Assembly: GCF_003473485.1 (NCBI RefSeq) | Contig: NC_053045.1 | Coordinates: 24,712,494-24,776,493 of the forward strand | From: Medicago truncatula | Lineage: Eukaryota; Streptophyta; Magnoliopsida; Fabales; Fabaceae | Direction: 5' to 3' | Length of the DNA stretch: 64,000 nt | Shown here: in pieces, positions 11,963 through 22,777 of the stretch | Layout of the letters: every line of letters begins with the position of its first letter | Numbering within the stretch: position 1 is the first letter of the stretch | Program-made: the position numbers and the translations under genes | The notes under the pieces: generated by a model | What the model was told of the DNA's origin: nothing | Database searches by the model: none | The model's input: only the letters and a program-made list of their open reading frames with translations

Positions 11963-12339
11963 GTATGCCTTTTAAGTTAATCATATGACTTTTAAGTTAA
12001 GTATCATAAAAGTAAAAAAATTAAATGATCAAATGGGTATAATTAATTGATACTTCACTCGAGCGTTTTATGTTAAATATTGTTCATATTGATTAAATCA
12101 TTAATCAACATATAGTAGCACAAGTAGTAGATACTTGAGTATATTTGGATCCCTCTTACTTGGTCTAGGGTTCGTTTTTTGACTGGTATGAAAGAAAAAT
12201 CATTTGTTTATTAGGCTCTGCAGTTGCGTGTGGAGGATACATTTTGTTTACAATAGAACATAATTAAATATTTAAAAAATTATTTTAAAACTAGAGTAAA
12301 AACCCAATTTGGCCATTTACCTGTAAAAATTAGATTCCT

Positions 12340-12451
12340 AACCAGTCTGTGTGGTTGGGATAATTTTTCTCGAACCCGATCCTCCCCACTATATATACAA
12401 CAAATAAACTTTTATTTCATTTCATTTGTTCTTCCTCCTCGCAAGAATTGG
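12340..12451 (+). promoter_or_regulatory. Promoter and 5' untranslated exon nearest eIF1 (copy C)
   Basis: GTGTGGTTGGGATAATTTTTC is followed by CCCACTATATATACAACAAA (TATA at 12390-12398) and a pyrimidine-rich leader ending GCAAGAATTGG at 12451, with a GTATCA donor at 12452. A matching acceptor TTTTTTGCCAG ends at 14250, 62 bases before the eIF1 start codon, giving a leader intron of about 1.8 kb. A first intron in the 5' UTR is common in plant translation-factor genes. Transcription start is inferred at about 12415-12425. Confidence 0.6.
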
Positions 12452-13667
12452 GTATCATCACTATTCTATTCCTCTTGTTTCTTTGTTACTTATTTTTTCT
12501 GAATTTATTTATTGTTGTTATTTCATCTGCATGTGTTTTTTATTTTTATTTTTATTATTTCGAATTCATAACGAAGTATACCCAATCAAGTTTGTAACTT
12601 TAATCTGATTCTGATTGGGGACAAGGATTTTCTTAAATGATCAGTTTTTTATTTTTATGTTGGATATGTATTTATTTCTTGTCCACTAAATAATAGATTT
12701 AGGGATTTGAAGTTTATTCTCAGGATAATTTTTATTTCTTGATCAGTTTTGTGTAAATCTTGAAAAAATATTGGGTAAATTTTTTCTATTTATTTTGATT
12801 TGTGGTTTTCGTCTCATTTCTTTAGCCTTTAGGTGAAGGAAGTGGTTGGTGAATCATGTTTTCTGTGTGGTCAATTTGTTGGGTTTATAATTAGTTGAGT
12901 CACTGTTATCACGTTTCTCGAGGTCATGTTCATCCTTATTTTCATGAATTCCTCTTAGATTTGCTGTCGCAATTTCATATAAGATCCCATTTGAATGAAC
13001 ATTTAAGTTTGAATGTGTTCTTGCAACCAATGTTGTTAAATTCGCAATATAAATCGCCATTTAAATTGCAAGATCATGCAATCCATGATTTTACGCAAGC
13101 TTGGTGATCTAGACCGTAGTGAAATGTCAAAGAAGAAGGATGGCACAGTCCTGCGGCTGGTGGAGGTAGGTGGCTGGAGAGAACGGAAAGTTAGGGTTTC
13201 ATTTCTGTTGCGAGAAGGATATTGGTAGGATTTTTCAATCCGTGAGTGTTCAATCCTCGAGTTACAATCTTTTACTCTCCCCCAGATCTTAAGCAGTATA
13301 TCAAGTTTAAAAACATTGGTGTAGATATGAAATAGATGGATGGAATGTATATCATTGAGTCCTCATGTTATTTCTGTTAGAAATGTAAAATCATTCATGA
13401 ACCTACTTCTAAAAGCATAACCTTTTGGAAGAGTTGGGTCTAGATATATGTAAAGACAATGAGGGTTTATTGTTTCTCAACATGCTATTTAGTTTATCAT
13501 TTTGGACTGGTAGGGCATCCTAGTTCGTTAAAGCCTCGGACCTTCCGTTATGGAAGAGTCTAGAACAGGATTTGACCCAGTTGCGAAGGGCTAGGTCTCT
13601 TAAGTTACTGCAGAGGATCTTAAACCTTCTACTGCTTTGCGAGCGGGGGGGGGGACTCTGCATCTTT

Positions 13668-14185
13668 CCTCTGTACAATAAAAATTTGTTTAATCAAGCG
13701 TTTCCTATTTTTTTATAGTGCAATTGCTTATATGCTACATTCAAATTCATATATTTGCAAATTGACAACTACAATTAAGTACTGCATATTTCCTCTGTAT
13801 ACTAAAAACCTGTGTCATCTAGAGACAAGCAAATGAGGTTGCTCATAGACTTGCTAGGGTGGCCACATTTTATGCTAGTATCCACTATTTCACTGTATTA
13901 CCTGATTGTATTCAAGATGTCCTTATTAATGAAATGAGATAATTATCTTTCTGTCAAAAAAAAACTAAAAACCTGTGTCATAAAATTTTCCTAATTTTTT
14001 GAAGTGCAATTGTTATATGTTCATATATTTGCAAATTGCAAACTACTATTACGAACTGCCTATTTCCTCTGTATAGTAAAAAACTGTGCAATCAAGTGGT
14101 TCCTATATTTTTTGCTGTCCAATTGTTATATTCTATATCCCAGTTCATATATATGCAAATTGAGAACTACTATTAAGTATAATAC
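13668..14185 (+). repeat. Three tandem ~125-base repeats in the eIF1 leader intron
   Basis: Units begin TTTCCTCTGTA..AAAAA and include TGCAATTG.TATAT, TTCATATATTTGCAAATTG and AACTAC.ATTA. Unit starts are near 13668, 13790 and 14064. The middle unit is split by the LINE fragment at 13819-13963. The rest of the intron (12452-13667) holds no recognised gene; a G-run lies near 13645. Confidence 0.7.
13819..13963 (+). mobile_element. Extremely 5'-truncated LINE tail with 18-bp target duplication
   Basis: ACTAAAAACCTGTGTCAT flanks the insert exactly on both sides (13801-13818 and 13964-13981). The insert encodes only the last ~40 residues of a LINE RNase H (QANEVAHRLARVATFYA, ending DVLINEMR and a stop), followed by a short 3' UTR and an A-run. 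It lies inside the eIF1 leader intron, in the sense direction. Confidence 0.9.
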
Positions 14186-14312
14186 AGATATAGAAATGTC
14201 TTTTTGCACATCTCATTCCGGACTTGAGTATATTTGATATTTTTTGCCAGTGCTTAGTGGTTGATTACATCAGAAGGACTTCATTTATCACAAGTTACCA
14301 AGGCCAAGTTTC

Positions 14313-15205
14313 ATGTCTGAGTTTGACACAAACATCCCAACAACTTATGGTGAGTGTCGAATTTCTTAGGTTCATTTATTGTCAACAGTTTCGCATTCGT
14401 TGCTGATGTGGTATGATACTTGATTAGATCCCTTTGCTGAGGCAAATGCTGAGGACTCAGGTGCCGGGACAAAAGAATATGTTCATGTCCGTGTACAGCA
14501 GCGTAACGGAAGGAAAAGCTTAACAACTGTTCAAGGGTTAAAGAAAGAGTTTAGCTATAGCAAGATACTCAAGGACCTGAAGAAAGAGTTCTGCTGTAAT
14601 GGTACTGTTGTTGAGGACCCTGAGTTGGGACAGGTTTGTCTTCTCTTCTTCATAGATAAAGTTAATGTACTATGCAATGATTGCCCATCATTTTATTTTG
14701 TAATCGAAAAAAAGAATATATCCTCTGGATTTTTTTTTATTGGAAGTGCCAATCATTATGAATGCAAATTTGTAAAATCACGTCTGGATGTATTCTGTCA
14801 AAATCTAATTTTATACTTTTCTTATTTTAAAATTATTTTTTATTGAACAATTGGAACAAAAGCCAATGCTCTGATTTTTATTATTCTTTTTCATTTCCTT
14901 TCTCAGCATATGGACTTTCTCATTTTCCGTGATTTAATTGATGTTTCGTCATGTACATAATTTCTTCTCGTTGTTATCAATGAAAAATCAAATGTCTATT
15001 TTTTATGGATGCAGGTCATACAACTTCAGGGAGATCAAAGGAAGAATGTTTCTACTTTCCTTGTGCAGGTAAGCATTATGTTGCCTGATTATAATGTGCC
15101 TAATGTTCTATTATTTAACGGCGTTATAATCTCTAAGATTTTCTATCATGTTTGTAACAGGCGGGAATTGTAAAGAAGGAGAAAATCAAGCTTCATGGTT
15201 TCTAA
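14313..15205 (+). CDS. SUI1: Translation initiation factor eIF1 (SUI1 family)
   Basis: Joining exons 14313-14349, 14428-14633, 15015-15068 and 15161-15205 gives 113 residues, the usual plant length, with GT-AG introns throughout and an exact reading frame. The product begins MSEFDTNIPTTYDPFAEANA and contains the SUI1 core: EYVHVRVQQRNGRKSLTTVQ, GLKKEFSYSKILKDLKKEFC, CNGTVVEDPELGQVIQLQGD, QRKNVSTFLVQAGIVKKE, ending IKLHGF. eIF1 binds the 40S ribosomal subunit near the P site and enforces accurate start-codon selection in the cytoplasm. A 5' untranslated exon lies far upstream (around 12420-12451, possibly an alternative at 11163), spliced to 14251. The gene looks intact and functional. Plants usually have several copies, so this one may be one paralogue of a family. 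Confidence 0.95.
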
Positions 15206-15737
15206 GAGGAATCAACAGTGTGCAATTTAGCTTCATGTTAAATATTTAGCATGCAGACTACAGTCAATATAATCTGAATTCAAGTAATCAGTCATAGCAA
15301 CATCTTATAGTCAAGAGTTTTGTATAATATATTCTACATATTTTGGATCAGTATATGCTAGGTTATGATAAGGACTAATGTCTGCCTCTACGACAGATAC
15401 CTTGAATAAATTTGTCGTAATTTCTACCCATTCGTGCCTGATTGCTGTGTTTTGTGTCCTTGAAATGCACAACTTTTGACTGCTGTGAAAACCCAAGATT
15501 TAATTGTTTGCTTCGTTGAGGTATGATGATGATGAAAGAAATATGTAGGGAGAGAAAATAAGCAGAATGTTGGGAGTTTTTCTATTCGGATCTGGTTGGC
15601 TAAATCATCCAGGTCGCCCAGAATACGATTTGCCTAATACTTTCTATTGTGCTGCAGATGATTTAACTACCATTTTTCCTCCACCAGCTTCCTTTTGACA
15701 TTAAGCCAACCCCTTATTGCTTGCATTAACTTGCAAT
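15206..15737. other. 3' untranslated region and flank of eIF1
   Basis: AT-rich sequence following the eIF1 stop. No clear AATAAA close to the stop was noted; an AATAAA-like signal occurs at about 15406. No gene is recognised. Confidence 0.4.
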
Positions 15738-16072
15738 ATGTTTTAAATACCGGACCAAACTAACAACTTCAATCGGTTGAACTGGTAACCGATTGAACCG
15801 GTGACCAGCTAGTTCGCCGATTGGTTAGATCCCAGTTGTATTGCTGTTTGATTGAACTGAATTGAATTGAACTAGGGATGAATCACGGTAGTTGAACCAA
15901 GGTAGGTTCGAACGGATTTTATTTTATGCGTCTTTTAATTTACTTGTCTTTTACTTTTTATTTATTTATCTATCACTCATCTGATTCAACTGTGGTTGAT
16001 TGATTTATCCTATTGAATTATGATTTGGAGGTTTAATTGGTTTGTTCTCCGGTCCGATTTTTACAACATTGT
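15738..16072. mobile_element. Non-autonomous element with GTTTTAAA..CCGGACC ends
   Basis: The left end ATGTTTTAAATACCGGACCA and the right end (complement ATGTTGTAAAAATCGGACCG) are imperfect inverted repeats. The interior is rich in AACCGGTT-like words. The 21681-22390 element shares the same terminal style. The superfamily is not determined because no clean target duplication was seen. Confidence 0.5.
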
Positions 16073-16299
16073 CTTTTTTTTGTGTCTCTCGACAAAATGG
16101 AAAATACCACCTAAAACTCGCACACAATATTGGTTTTGATCAAAGAAAAATACAGACGGAAAATCATTATGTGATAGAGACTTTTGTCACGTGATGTGAG
16201 AAGGGAACAAAAACAACAAGTTTTTCTTTTCTTTGAGGTGAGATCGAAAACATGAATTAGATGTTATAGTTTGAGCTACACCTAATGATTGGTGTAGAA

Positions 16300-16596
16300 T
16301 GTTTGGTTCCACTTTCAGAGAGATCAAAATTGATTTTAGAGGTGTAGAATTGATTCTGACATGTATGGTTGCTGTCGAATAGAGCTGATTCTGCCTCTAG
16401 GATGGATTCTCCTTGAAGCTAGGATTTGTAGTTTTTAGTTCTAGAATTGATTTTCACACAAATTTATAGTTCAACTCACTTTTACATGAATGTATCCAAT
16501 CTCAAATCACGTTTAATCATAATTACTTTTAACCAAAATCAATTATATAGAATTAATTCCATCAAAATCAATTCTCCCACGGTAGCACCAAACACA
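16300..16596. mobile_element. MITE related to the 3' end of the PIF/Harbinger element
   Basis: Begins TGTTTGGTTCCAC and ends GCACCAAACA. Its right ~90 bases follow the right terminus of the 25733-30889 transposon closely, with shared blocks CTTTTAACCAAAATCAATT, ATCAAAATCAATTCTCCC and ACCAAACACACAC in the same order. No coding capacity. It is a candidate non-autonomous derivative or cousin of that element. Confidence 0.6.
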
Positions 16597-17832
16597 CACA
16601 TGCTTAAACCTTTTTACTTTATTATCTTTTCTTGCACTTTATTATTTTATTATTTGAGTATTCTTTTAGATCGTAAGTGTTGCTTTTTAAAATGTTAAAG
16701 TCTTGAACCGAGAATCATAAAGTTGAAGAGAGAATCCTACAATTAAGTGATCTATGGAAAACTGAAAGATCGTAAGTTTTTTAAAAGGGACTTTTTAGCT
16801 TATATTGTTTTGAAAAGTATTTTTAAAGTCAAACTTATCAAAAGATTTTAAGAACATCATTCAACCCTAGTTTATAGATGATGAAGATTTCCTTGTACAC
16901 CAAATAAATCAAACCAATCTTCCAAGTGATTGTTTCATTTCACTACACACTTTGCAAGTACCCCAAAGTTCTCGAATCATTTTAGGATATCAATGCATTT
17001 CTTCAAGATTAAAGAAGTTTATCCAACCATAAATTGTAACATTTAATCTAAAATCAAAACCATGTAGAGCAAGAGAATCTAAATCAATCTTGTGTTCCTC
17101 CAACATTTTTTTGCAGTATGAACATTGAAACTTAATTTAACTAGAGCAACTTTCTTACCCTTGTTCTTGGAACATTTATTCAAATAATTCTGGAAACTTG
17201 AAAGGAAATTTAAAAATTATGAAACTAAATGGTGTAAATTTAAAATACCAACAGGACAATTTGTGAAGAAAATAACAATGACAACAAACAATCCAATAAA
17301 CAATATTCAACCTAATTTTATAGAAAATCACAATCAAATCAAAGAACAAAGATACATAGAGTAAAGGAAAAAACTCATCAAGAGATTGTTTATCAAGTTC
17401 AGCCCAAATTGACATACGCCTAGGAGAGAGTAGGGATGGGCAAAGTTCAGTTCAAACCCAAAACTGTGTTCGAACTGAACTGAACTATAATGAAACAATT
17501 CGAACCAAACCGAACAGCTGCTTTAAAATAGTGCATTGTTTCATTAAAAAAGAACTGAACTGAATTGAGGTAAACCATGTGTTACTGTGATGTATATCTA
17601 TACATTGCAACATAGAGAAAAACTACAATAAAATTATATATGTTTTATCATCCTTAAACTCAGGCATAATTAGCATTTCCAAACCATATCCACGTCATAT
17701 CATTCCACTCTCAAATAAGCTACAAAGACAACCTTGTATGCAGTTTTTTGTTTCGTGTAGATCTTGATCTTGACATTTAATGATGCCACTAGTGTATATA
17801 ATTTGTAAGGTAACATTGTATAATTTTTTGAT
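16597..17832. other. Intergenic AT-rich DNA
   Basis: No gene recognised. Around 17428-17590 repeated GAACTGAACTGAA-type words next to AGGGATGGGCAAAG suggest a remnant of a small hAT-like element, without clear boundaries. Confidence 0.4.
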
Positions 17833-18122
17833 GGAGTTTGTTAGAATACACCCACTAGTTTTTATGTGGAAGTGTTTTAGCAAGCTACACCTTAAGGTGT
17901 ATTTAATTACTTTTTAGTTATAACTTGCTAAAACACACTTTCTAAAAAATAAGTGGATGTATTCTAGCAAATGCCTATAGGAGTTGCTAACATACACCTA
18001 CTTATATTTTAGAAGGTGTGTTTTAGCAACATTCACCTTAAGATGTATTTAACAACTTTTTAGTTATATATTTGCTAAAACACACCTTAATAAAAACTAA
18101 TGGGTCTATCATAGCAAACCCC
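17833..18122. repeat. Two adjacent hairpin MITE copies
   Basis: Unit 1 (about 17833-17974) runs from GAGTTTGTTAGAATACACCC to its inverse GGATGTATTCTAGCAAATGCC. Unit 2 (about 17979-18122) runs from GGAGTTGCTAACATACACC to GGGTCTATCATAGCAAACCCC. Both have the same internal order, including GTGTTTTAGCAA, ACACCTTAAGGTGTATTTAA and TTGCTAAAACACAC. Each unit can fold into a long hairpin. They look like tandem copies of one MITE. Confidence 0.7.
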
Positions 18123-18237
18123 TTTTTTAATTGATTTCATATGCACCGACCATGTGAAGATATTTTACATTATTAATTATTTACTTGCAATCGTTAGATT
18201 AATATAAATGTTTAAGTTTAATTTGTCTAGACGCTAA

Positions 18238-18945
18238 TATGATTGTTAGAGTAAATTGCACTCTATTCTTATGAGAAATGCTTAAATTACTCTAATCTTC
18301 ATTCTTATGTTAAAATATACATTCTCCTTCCTCTTATGCAAAAAATATTATAAAAAATTACACTCCTCTCCTTTAGGAGAAGATTGAATTACATTACCAT
18401 CTCATCTAATATTAAAGACTACATTTTTTACGTTATTTTTTTTATTTTATTTTTTTTATAAATATTTTAATAGTAGAGCAACGAAATCTAACACACATAG
18501 GACAGTGAAAAATGGTGCATAATCAAAATCCGAATCATATTTTTCTTTATTTCTGATAAATTATATTATTAACATATAGTGTTAAACATTATTGTAACAA
18601 ACAATACAAAATAAATTAAAAACCAATAATATATTTGTATTAAAAAATGTATTTATATTCTAAATTATTAAATTAATAATAAAGTAATCAATTTCATTTA
18701 TAATTGACATTGAAATTAAAAAGAAATGAATGATTTTTGCTTTCCTAAAAAAAGATTCAATTTTAATTGAATGATGGATTAAAATTTGTAGATATCATAA
18801 AAATATTTATATATTTATTTATGTAAAAATAGATTAAAATATAATACATAAATAATTCACAGGGGAGTGGATTGTAATCCAAACATCTCTTAAGGGAGGG
18901 AACTATAATTTATTTTAGCTTTTTACTTTCAAGGGAGGGAAGTGT
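18238..18945. mobile_element. Possible non-autonomous DNA element
   Basis: The left part carries blocks of the type ATACATTCTCCTTCCTCTTATG and ACACTCCTCTCCTTTAGGAG; the right part carries inverse blocks (GGGGAGTGGATTGTAATCC, AAGGGAGGGAACTATAATTT, AAGGGAGGGAAGTGTATAT). This pattern suggests long inverted subterminal repeats around an AT-rich core, but the exact ends are uncertain. Confidence 0.4.
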
Positions 18946-19752
18946 ATATCTATACTATATATAAAGAAAATTCATAGTTTTGGACTTATCATTTCACTTC
19001 CAATTATATCCTTAAACAAATTTAATTATAAGAATCATATTTCGTGGATGCCAATCATAAAAGATAAGAATTTCTATTATTTTTAATCAAATATGAAAGT
19101 GCAATTTGTTACAATATGAAAGTGCAAAATATCAAATATCTATACCTATATTTTTAATCAAAATTTCATAAAAAATATTGTTCATCATTTATAGTAATTT
19201 ATATACAATAACACAATAAAAAAACAGACAGACGACCACAAAATATCCATCTAAACAATAATTATAACATAAGATATGAGAAGAATGTAATTCAGACTTC
19301 TCTTCGAAGACAAGAGAGGAATGTAATTTAGACTTTTTTTTTTTTGACCGGAGTACAACTTCCTTTTTTGTTATTACAATTATTGTTATGTTTTTGGTGA
19401 AAAGAGCGTACAATTAGTAAACACAAAGTCCTTCTTGTACCCATGTTCCTGCACTTTATCAACGTTCAACAAAACTAGTTACGTGTGGAACACAATCTTG
19501 ATTTTAGAGTCTTCAGAATTTGATTTATTATATTTTAACAGCAAAGACAAAAGTTCAGTCAAGTGAAAGTGAGATTCTAGATGAGATTCTAGATGCATGT
19601 TTAATTAGTATTATGTAAGAAATTAATTTTCTAATATCAAATGTGTTTTACGATACTCGTTTTTAAGTCAATGAATAATGGCAAATGATCTTTGGCCACC
19701 CATAAATCTATTTATATTCTGCAAGAGTAAGAAATAGAAAAATGGATATAAT

Positions 19753-19890
19753 GTCTAGAAATTTCAGTTCAACTGGTAAATATCGAAATTGTAAGGTCGG
19801 ACGTCGTAACTCATATTTAAATCTGAAACCTCACAGTTGTGTGTGAATTTAATTTTAATGAATTACCACTTCATCTAAGACGAAAAAAAA
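19753..19890 (+). mobile_element. SINE with target duplication ATGGATATAAT
   Basis: ATGGATATAAT lies at 19742-19752 and 19891-19901, with extra A residues in common. The insert contains TCAGTTCAACTGGTAAATA (A-box-like) and ends in a poly(A) run. It is short, non-coding and tRNA-like in layout; the B box is degenerate. Confidence 0.7.
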
Positions 19891-19960
19891 ATGGATATAA
19901 TAAATGTGATAGATGAGCGATAGAGAAAAAGAGAGACAAAAAAATTACTAGTAGATGTTA

Positions 19961-20317
19961 GGCTTAATTGCACTTTTCCCCCTTATCTTTTGTTAATTGT
20001 GCGATTTTGCACCCCCTCTTTTTTTTTTGAGCGATTTTGCACCCATCTTTTGTCAATTGTGTTTTGTTCAAAATCATCATTAAAAGAGAGGAAAAAGGGC
20101 TAAAGATAGGGTGCAAAATCGCTCAAAAAAAAGAAGAGAAGGTGCAAAATCGCACAATTAGCAAAAAGATAAGGGGGAAAAGTGCAATTGAACACAAAGA
20201 TGGGGTGTAAAATCAGAAAGGGGGCAAAAAGATGGGGTGCAAAATCGCTCAAAAAAAAAGATGGGGTGCAAAATCGCACAATTAGCAAAAGATAAGGGGG
20301 AAAAGTGCAATTAAGCC
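19961..20317. mobile_element. MULE-type MITE, long inverted repeats, 9-bp flank
   Basis: The left arm starts GGCTTAATTGCACTTTTCCC and the right arm is its inverse for about 55 bases. Flanks TAGATGTTA (19952-19960) and AAGATGTTA (20318-20326) agree at 8 of 9 positions. Inside, the words GGGGTGCAAAATCGC and its inverse recur several times, so the element is partly built of short repeated modules. Confidence 0.75.
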
Positions 20318-20890
20318 AAGATGTTATATGCGTGTTAGGAAATTTTTATTTTTTATTAAGGTAAGAGCTCAATAAAAATAGGATTTTGTTAGGGAGTGAC
20401 CTCGAAACACTCTTTAAAAATTCTAAATTTAGAAAATATTTCTTACAACATTCAAATATTACAAATTTCAATGCATTGATTACACAAATTTTTATAAAAA
20501 CTTATTATTAAAAATGCTCCAGAGATATTCGTTAACATTTCCGATAAAAATATTGGAGATGCAAACAACATACCAGCTAGCTACCTACCACCATCTCAAC
20601 TACTACGTACTTCAGATGAAAATCTGCATTGGATCCTTAAGTACTTGAAGTTGAAGATAACCTATAGAATTTGAATTTTATTTTTTTTTGTGAGGAAGAA
20701 TTTGATGTTTCATTGTTAAAGGTATTTTCGACTATTTTTATCTGGGGTAGTTGTACATGATAAGTTACATTTTCACACACTAAAAAAAATGTGATTCTTC
20801 AAAAAATTATTAATTTCGAAAAATGATAAGTTACTTTTTTTTTTTATGAATCAAAGTCATATGAGTTTGGACTCAAGATCTACGAAATCG

Positions 20891-21032
20891 GTCCCATGAG
20901 CTTAGCTCATTTGGTAAGGGATAATGCACAATATGTGCAGGGGTCGGGGTTCGAACCCCGAACACCCCACTTATTCATCTTTAAGGTGAATTTCTCTAGC
21001 CACTAGGCTACTTGACAAAAAAAAAAAAAAAA
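20891..21032 (+). mobile_element. tRNA-derived SINE with 13-bp target duplication
   Basis: ATCTACGAAATCG occurs exactly at 20878-20890 and 21033-21045. The body has an A box (TAGCTCATTTGGTAAGGG) and a perfect B box in GGGTTCGAACCCC, then a short tRNA-unrelated part and a pure poly(A) tail. The exact duplication and clean tail point to a young insertion. It is not a tRNA gene: no acceptor stem or anticodon arm closes. Confidence 0.92.
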
Positions 21033-21680
21033 ATCTACGAAATCGAAACAGATTTAAGATATTAAGAACGCACAATTAAAATCTCTTAATTGATGATCAA
21101 ATTCTTATAAAACGGTTTGTAAAGGAAAAACCGCTATTTATAAACTATTTTTGACATCTTTTTTATATAGCTGAACTAATTAAGGTTTTTAAATACCCTC
21201 TCACACTATTAAATTTAAGTGAGAATATTATAGTGTGTGGTTCAAATTGATAATCTATCATTCTTTCAAAAAAAAATTGATAATCTATCATATTGAATTT
21301 TTATTGGAGACATAATATATTCTTAAAAAATTAACTTGTAAGATGATGATAAATTGTGAACTATATGAATTTAGATCCTCTCATGTCTTTTTGGTTCAAC
21401 TATCTTTACTTTTTGTAATCAATGATTAATTGGTGCACAAAGGAAAAAAATAATAAAGAAGAGAGAATGAGTGAGATTAAAGAGGATCCAAACCCAAATG
21501 TTATAATCTTTTTTTCCTTTTTTAAATGCCAAATGTTATTATTTTAACTGTGTGCTCCAATATATTTTTTTTAAGAGGGCTCCAACAACATTTATCTACT
21601 GCTAATTAATTAACTCGGTTAATCTTGATATTTTTTCTATTATTCATAAACACATGTAGTAAAAAAACGTGGTTAGACCA

Positions 21681-22390
21681 GTGTTTTAAAACCCGGACCG
21701 ACCAGGTCGGTTGAACCGGGAACCGAAGGGGTGGGCGGGTTGGTCAAGTAATCAGACCAGATATGCAAGCAATCCAGGAAATCTGGTATGACCCGTGTAG
21801 TCTGGGTGGATGAACCGTTATGACCCATCCGTAAACCGGACCAAATTGTAAATGATTATTTTATAAAAAAATATCAAACTGTGGCTAGTAGGAATTGAAT
21901 CGAGTTCATGCAACACAATATTGTTAACACTTACCACTTGTTTATATGAACTTGCTTGTTAAATTTTCATCTGAACTATATATATTTAAGTGAAACGTTT
22001 ATTTCTTACAAGTATATATATACATGTTTATTAATATATGATATAAATATCTCTCATGTTTGTTAAAAAAAAAAACTCTCATGTTCCTAAAAGAATAATA
22101 TCTCACATATATATTTGATAATTATAAAATATATTTTCCATTTAGTTTTTCTTGTTAATGTGAACATGATTTTGATATATATTCGATAATTATTTAAATG
22201 TGTGAATTTTTATTAATTTTATCACAGAAGAAATTTTATTAACTTTTATATTATGAAATTTATGTGATGACTTTTTTTTTTATAAAAACTGAATCAATAG
22301 ACATGCGGTCCGACCAGTGACTCATTCATTGGTCCGACCACTGACCCAGTACGTTGACCAGATCGACTACCCGTCGGGTTTTAAAAGCAT
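21681..22390. mobile_element. Non-autonomous element with GTTTTAAAACCCGGACCG ends
   Basis: Left end TGTTTTAAAACCCGGACCG and right end complement GCTTTTAAAACCCGACGGG form imperfect inverted repeats. GGTC/GACC-rich subterminal words lie on both sides (CCGACCAGGTCGGTTGAACC on the left, GTCCGACCACTGACCCAG on the right). The core is AT-rich and non-coding. Same terminal style as 15738-16072. Confidence 0.55.
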
Positions 22391-22777
22391 GTGCCAATCT
22401 TTCAGCTAGTTTAAAAAATATTGATTTGGCTTCTAGAAGACTTGTGTGTGTGTGACTGAGCATCTAACATATATTCTCAATTCCCAAGACTTGTCGTCAT
22501 CCACAAAATTCCACTCATCCAACTAACACTAATTGTCCAACTACCAAGCAATGTTACCATGTGTTCAGCTACCCCTTCTTCCCTATTTCTTCTCTCTATT
22601 TCTAGTAAGCTTCTACAGTTCTACTTATATTAACAATAATTCACTTGCTCCTATATATATTAATATACCACTCAATCATTCCTTATTCTGCAAAATAACA
22701 CCATATATTATCAAATAAAATAAAAAAAAAAAGATCATTGAAACTTAATTCATTACTCTTTTTAATTTCCTATTGCA

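Noticed and set aside
20905..20980. Possible tRNA gene
   Set aside because: A and B boxes are present but no cloverleaf with acceptor stem can be formed; the poly(A) tail and target duplication show a SINE.
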